From Candidatus Gastranaerophilales bacterium (GTDB lineage Bacteria; Cyanobacteriota; Vampirovibrionia; Gastranaerophilales; Gastranaerophilaceae), in assembly GCA_944323955.1 (NCBI GenBank), contig CALUUK010000001.1, positions 124,001 through 188,000 on the forward strand: a stretch of DNA of 64,000 bases, given 5' to 3'. Position numbers and translations under genes: made by a program. Of this stretch, positions 60,599 to 64,000 are shown piece after piece; position 1 is the stretch's first letter; each line of letters starts with the position of its first letter. The notes under the pieces are model-generated. The model was not told the origin of the DNA and searched no databases. It worked only from the letters and a program-made list of their open reading frames with translations.

Positions 60599-61573
60599 AT
60601 GAAAAATTGTGTATTAAAAACTTTATTGATTTTATCAATCATTTTGTCTTTTAGTGTTAAAGCGGCTGGTGCCATTCCTGCTTCGGCGGAACAAACTGCA
60701 AGAGAAACCGGGTCTGTCAGTACGACTGATATAAAAGAGAGTGAAGCTGATATAATTAAAAGATTCAGCCTTAAAAATAAATTTCAAAGATCTCCCGAAG
60801 CTCAAATAAGAACTTTTTACAAAAACTATGTTAAATATTCCGAACAAAATAATGAAGAGAAATTAAAATCTTTATATTCTGATGTTTTTATTAACAATGA
60901 CGGTTTTAACAAAAATACTGTTTTTAAAATGATGGAACAATCCATAGATGCATATAAAGATATTACCTATAACAGTAATATTGAAAATATATTTGCGGAA
61001 GATAATTATGCAATGGTTGATGTTCATGAATTTGCGATGGGTTCGACCACTAAAAAAAATAATGAAATCGATGATTACGGTCTTATTACTTCAGATATAT
61101 ATTACACCGATTATTTGAGGAAAGAAGGCAATAAGTGGAAAATTATTGCTACTGTCATTAAATCAGAGAAGGTTTCTTTAAAATACGGTGAAGCAAAAAG
61201 TATGCCCGTTGATATAACGGCTCCCAAGCTGGTTCCGGAAAATTGTGAATATGATGTCAAGGTGAAAATTGATTCGCCTGACGGTGTACTTGTTATTGGC
61301 TCTATAGTAAATGACAGGATTGTATTTCCGCATTCGCAAAAAAAAGATGTCTTTAAATCGGTAAAATCAGATGTTTTGGAGCGTGTTGTAAGAGCAAATA
61401 ACAACGGCAACAATGAATATGTTTCGGCTACAATCGGAATTACAAGAGCCTCAATAGAACCGCCGAAAGTTATGTTTAAAATGACTGGTATGGCTTTTGT
61501 TATGTCAAGAGTTAATATTATTAACGAGAATAAAAATACAGATATAAAGGAGCTTGTAAATGAGACGAAATAA
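60599..61573 (+). CDS. Secreted hypothetical protein with NTF2-like domain
   Basis: This 324-residue protein has a signal peptide (LLILSIILSFSVKAAGA). Residues 60-200 (SPEAQIRTFYKNYVKYSEQ, ALYSD-like KSLYSDVFIN, DYLRKEGNKWKIIATVI) look like an NTF2/SnoaL-like fold. The C-terminal half resembles a beta-rich domain. It has no cysteine after the signal, so it is not a lipoprotein. It lies 6 bases after the PQ-loop-like gene, and its last codons overlap lspA by 14 bases. The function is not known. Confidence 0.6.
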   Translation: MKNCVLKTLLILSIILSFSVKAAGAIPASAEQTARETGSVSTTDIKESEADIIKRFSLKNKFQRSPEAQIRTFYKNYVKYSEQNNEEKLKSLYSDVFINNDGFNKNTVFKMMEQSIDAYKDITYNSNIENIFAEDNYAMVDVHEFAMGSTTKKNNEIDDYGLITSDIYYTDYLRKEGNKWKIIATVIKSEKVSLKYGEAKSMPVDITAPKLVPENCEYDVKVKIDSPDGVLVIGSIVNDRIVFPHSQKKDVFKSVKSDVLERVVRANNNGNNEYVSATIGITRASIEPPKVMFKMTGMAFVMSRVNIINENKNTDIKELVNETK

Positions 61574-62084
61574 TTTTTCTGATGATGACAGCATTGGAAT
61601 AAGGCAAAAATCCTTTGATATTGCCGTTATTATGAATTTTTTATTTCTGAATATCATATATGCGGGTGCTGCATTTTTTGTCAGAAATATTATCTTTACT
61701 CAAATTGTAAATTCTCCCACCCGTAAACTCGGAAACGAAATTATTGCGTTGTACAGACATAATGATGCGGGCGTTTTATGGAATATGTTCCAAAGTAATC
61801 ATGATGCTCTTGAAGCAATGAGTTTCCTTGCTGTTGCGGTTGTTGCTTTTATTGTTATAATGAATTCCGCTAAGATGCATCAAAGCCTGATTTCAGCTTT
61901 GGCATTTTTTACTTCGGGGATTATTCTTCACATAATTGACAGAACGATGTACGGCTATGTTATTGATTATATTAAACTTGGTATTTTCCCTTCACTTCCA
62001 ATGTTTAATATAGCTGATATTATGATAATCGCCGGTATTTTAGGTGTTATAAACTCTGCAATGTCAAGAAAATGGGCACAATAA
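61560..62084 (+). CDS. lspA: Lipoprotein signal peptidase
   Basis: This 174-residue, four-helix protein cleaves signal peptides of lipoproteins. Signature regions are RHNDAGVLWNMFQSNHDALE, near the NxGAAFG loop, IIDRTMYGYVIDYI with the first catalytic Asp, and FPSLPMFNIADIMIIAGILG with the second Asp. The N-terminal extension is longer than usual. It overlaps the preceding gene by 14 bases and is joined to the pseudouridine synthase gene with no gap (TAAATG). Confidence 0.88.
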   Translation: MRRNNFSDDDSIGIRQKSFDIAVIMNFLFLNIIYAGAAFFVRNIIFTQIVNSPTRKLGNEIIALYRHNDAGVLWNMFQSNHDALEAMSFLAVAVVAFIVIMNSAKMHQSLISALAFFTSGIILHIIDRTMYGYVIDYIKLGIFPSLPMFNIADIMIIAGILGVINSAMSRKWAQ

Positions 62085-63011
62085 ATGACAAAACAATATA
62101 TTTTTACCGTCCAATCTTTAAGTGAACCTTTAAGGTTGGACACTTATTTGTCCTCTTTGGATTTATTTTCTTCCCGTGCCCAAATACAAACTCTTATAAA
62201 AAAATCGCAGATATATGTAAACGGAGAAATTAAAAAATCTTCGTTTCCCGTTAAAAATGATGATGAAATAACTGCAGTATTAAGTGATGATTTTTCTGTT
62301 ATTATTAAACCTGAAAATCTGTCTCTTGATGTCGTATATGAAGATGACGATATAATAGTTGTGAACAAGCCGAAAAATATGCTTACTCATCCGACTCAAA
62401 AAGAGACGACAGGAACACTTGTTAATGCACTTTTATACAGGTATGGTTATAGCGGGCTTTCTGATATAAACGGAGTTTTGAGACCAGGAATAGTTCACAG
62501 GCTGGACAGAAACACACCGGGTCTTTTAATGGCTGCAAAAAATAATCCGGCACATGTTTTTCTGGCGAATCAAATTAAAAACAAAACTGCTGTTCGAAAA
62601 TACCACGCCGTGGTTTTCGGAAATTTTGACGATGAATCCGGAGTAATTGATTTACCGATAGCCAGAAATCCGAATAAGCCTGAAAAAATGGCGGTTATTG
62701 AAGGGGGAAAACCTTCTGTCACGGAATATAAAGTAATTGAACAATTTGACGGGTATTCTTATATAGAATTAAACTTAAAAACAGGCAGAACCCACCAAAT
62801 CAGAGTTCATATGTCTCATATAAATCATCCTGTTGTCAATGATTCTTTATATACTAAAAAAACTTTCAAAGTAAAAACAACTGAGCAGGTGCTTCAATCT
62901 TACAGTTTGAAATTTACCGCTATGAAAAATAATGATATAATAAACTGCGAAATACCTGAAGACAGAGATTTAGAAAGAGTACTTAAATTTTTAAGGAGTA
63001 AAAACAGATAA
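62085..63011 (+). CDS. rluD: RluD-type 23S rRNA pseudouridine synthase
   Basis: This 308-residue enzyme isomerises uridines in rRNA. The N-terminal 70 residues are an S4 RNA-binding domain (SRAQIQTLIKKSQIYVNGEI). GIVHRLDRNTPGLLMAAKNN has the catalytic Asp, and LKTGRTHQIRVHMSHINHPV is the family's conserved C-terminal region. RluD usually has about 320 residues. The target uridines cannot be predicted from sequence alone. Confidence 0.92.
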   Translation: MTKQYIFTVQSLSEPLRLDTYLSSLDLFSSRAQIQTLIKKSQIYVNGEIKKSSFPVKNDDEITAVLSDDFSVIIKPENLSLDVVYEDDDIIVVNKPKNMLTHPTQKETTGTLVNALLYRYGYSGLSDINGVLRPGIVHRLDRNTPGLLMAAKNNPAHVFLANQIKNKTAVRKYHAVVFGNFDDESGVIDLPIARNPNKPEKMAVIEGGKPSVTEYKVIEQFDGYSYIELNLKTGRTHQIRVHMSHINHPVVNDSLYTKKTFKVKTTEQVLQSYSLKFTAMKNNDIINCEIPEDRDLERVLKFLRSKNR

Positions 63012-63017
63012 AAAATT

Positions 63018-63521
63018 ATGAAATTTGAGTCGAAATTCAACAAAAATAATATTATACTATTTTTTTTGTCATGTCTGTGCCTTTATCTGGCGTCTTCGGG
63101 AGTGATAAATATAATTACTTCAAAACTTCATTCCGGTGATTATTTGAAGTATAATAACTTTTTCTTTTATTTGTCTGAAGTTCACAACAGGGGTATTTGT
63201 ATTAATAATATTTTTGAAAACCTTGTTATACCTGACTCAGTTATAATCGGAGCATCGATTTTTGCGATTTTTGTTATTATTTTTCTTGTTTTTTATAAAT
63301 CAATGGTGTGGAATAAATTTGATATTCTTTCTTTATCATCGCTCTGTACGGGCGTAACAATAAATATGCTCGAGAGAATACATTTTGGCTATGTTATTGA
63401 TTATTTTAATTTCAGCTTTTTCAGAATGTTCCCTACTTTTAATGTTGCGGATATACTTATATGTATGGGAGCTTTTTCCTTTATTGTGTCTTTGCTTGCG
63501 AAAAAATCCGATGAAATATAA
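63018..63521 (+). CDS. LspA-like paralogue with Asp-to-Glu change in catalytic motif
   Basis: This 167-residue, four-helix protein is related to the neighbouring lspA. It has EVHNRGICINNIFENLVIP (the NxG loop), then NMLERIHFGYVIDYF and FPTFNVADILICMGAFS. In LspA the first motif is NxxDR; here the catalytic Asp is Glu, while the second Asp (FNVAD) stays. It may be a peptidase with altered activity or a dead paralogue. It lies 6 bases after rluD. Sequencing error is unlikely, because GAG to GAT or GAC needs a base change. Confidence 0.75.
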   Translation: MKFESKFNKNNIILFFLSCLCLYLASSGVINIITSKLHSGDYLKYNNFFFYLSEVHNRGICINNIFENLVIPDSVIIGASIFAIFVIIFLVFYKSMVWNKFDILSLSSLCTGVTINMLERIHFGYVIDYFNFSFFRMFPTFNVADILICMGAFSFIVSLLAKKSDEI

Positions 63522-63595
63522 GCGGAATAATTTTGCTGCTAAAAAAAATGATGGTATAATCTATGATATTATACGGGACTTTTAAAGGAGTTTTT

Positions 63596-63961
63596 ATGAA
63601 AGGAAAAGTTTTTATATTAGGTTTGATTGAAAGTATCTTCTTTGTAATAATGTTGTATTTATTTATTGCAAATTATAAAATCAACGCTGCGTGCCATTTT
63701 GCGGCATCTTTTTCGGGTGATTATGTTGTAGTTAATACTTCAACCGTAATTCTATTGATGTATTTAATAGGTTCGGTTTCTGGGTTCTTATATTCTGTTG
63801 TTCTTTCAAACAGATATCGTGATCAGATAGAATTTTATGCAAGAAAAACAGAAAAACTTTCCCAGCAGAATGAAATTGACTCTGATGATAAAGAAGCATT
63901 GCAGAGAAAAATTGCATCTCTTGAAATAGCACTTGATAATGCACTTAAAAATAAACAGTAA
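63596..63961 (+). CDS. Small membrane protein with C-terminal coiled coil
   Basis: This 121-residue protein has two membrane helices (FILGLIESIFFVIMLYLFIA and VILLMYLIGSVSGFLYSVVL) and a C-terminal coiled-coil tail (EKLSQQNEIDSDDKEALQRK onward). It resembles the LapA-type layout in other bacteria, where the tail faces the cytoplasm. The ATG at 63596 has AAAGGAG 6 bases upstream. An extended -10 (TGGTATAAT, 63552-63560) is 36 bases before it, so the earlier start at 63563 is not used. Function unknown. Confidence 0.65.
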   Translation: MKGKVFILGLIESIFFVIMLYLFIANYKINAACHFAASFSGDYVVVNTSTVILLMYLIGSVSGFLYSVVLSNRYRDQIEFYARKTEKLSQQNEIDSDDKEALQRKIASLEIALDNALKNKQ

Positions 63962-64000
63962 GAATAAAGATTGAACTGTTAAAAAAATATACCCGAAATA

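Noticed and set aside
1-64000. tRNA or rRNA genes
   Set aside because: I looked in the larger gaps for cloverleaf or rRNA landmarks and saw none; a tRNAscan run would settle this.

Overview
The window looks like chromosome of an AT-rich, Gram-negative, flagellated bacterium. My best placement is the non-photosynthetic cyanobacterial sister lineage (Melainabacteria/Vampirovibrionia, Gastranaerophilales type). Reasons: low GC throughout; KDO synthesis (kdsD, kdsC), so a lipopolysaccharide outer membrane; a compact flagellar operon; a split, archaeal-style glutamate synthase beside glutamine synthetase; a site matching the NtcA consensus TGTA-N8-TACA at a correct distance from a -10 box; and two carbohydrate enzymes with a short VSFxG motif at the N terminus. 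No rRNA, tRNA, CRISPR array or intact insertion sequence was seen, and the lineage is inferred.

Layout. 1-3.3 kb: two XRE regulators, a MATE pump, a 50-codon gene and a guanidinium exporter under a guanidine-I riboswitch. 3.3-4.9 kb: beta-carbonic anhydrase, then a metal module with a sigma70 promoter overlapped by a CsoR-type operator, a secreted repeat protein with 33 cysteines, and csoR, apparently leaderless. 4.8-10.4 kb: surface polysaccharide genes. An acyltransferase whose 5' end is a 19-copy ATGT tract sits opposite a HAD hydrolase gene and an iron-sulfur/FrhB/pyruvyltransferase fusion. 10.4-17.2 kb: glnA and a three-gene glutamate synthase operon. 17.2-17.6 kb: a divergent control region with an inverted repeat, an NtcA-like promoter and a leader RNA with mutually exclusive hairpins. 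17.6-21.9 kb: an unknown membrane protein and a glycogen synthase-like enzyme with a hydrophobic C terminus. 21.9-23.5 kb: a cation/proton antiporter. 23.6-31.6 kb: four CotH-family paralogues with a DUF4956 membrane protein and a VTC-domain protein; two paralogues share long identical blocks. 32.1-36.2 kb: a 1357-residue GH13-like protein. 36.3-39.2 kb: cysS, a 31-residue membrane protein, a zinc-ribbon protein and a SpoIID-like protein. 39.4-49.8 kb: flagellar basal body and export genes (two FlgF/G, flgB, flgC, transglycosylase, fliE, fliF, a FliG-like gene, fliH, flhA, fliI). 49.8-57.9 kb: aroE, topA, dprA, a 76-residue protein, a HEXXH metallopeptidase and a membrane protein with two DUF1566-like domains. 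57.9-64 kb: kdsD-kdsC, coaX, a PQ-loop-like protein, a secreted protein, lspA, an RluD-type pseudouridine synthase, a second lspA-like gene and a small membrane protein.

The most interesting points are the phase-variable acyltransferase, which is out of frame at 19 repeats and in frame at 18; the NtcA-like promoter and attenuator-like leader at 17405-17578; the copper-type cysteine-repeat module; and the CotH/VTC/DUF4956 array with signs of gene conversion.
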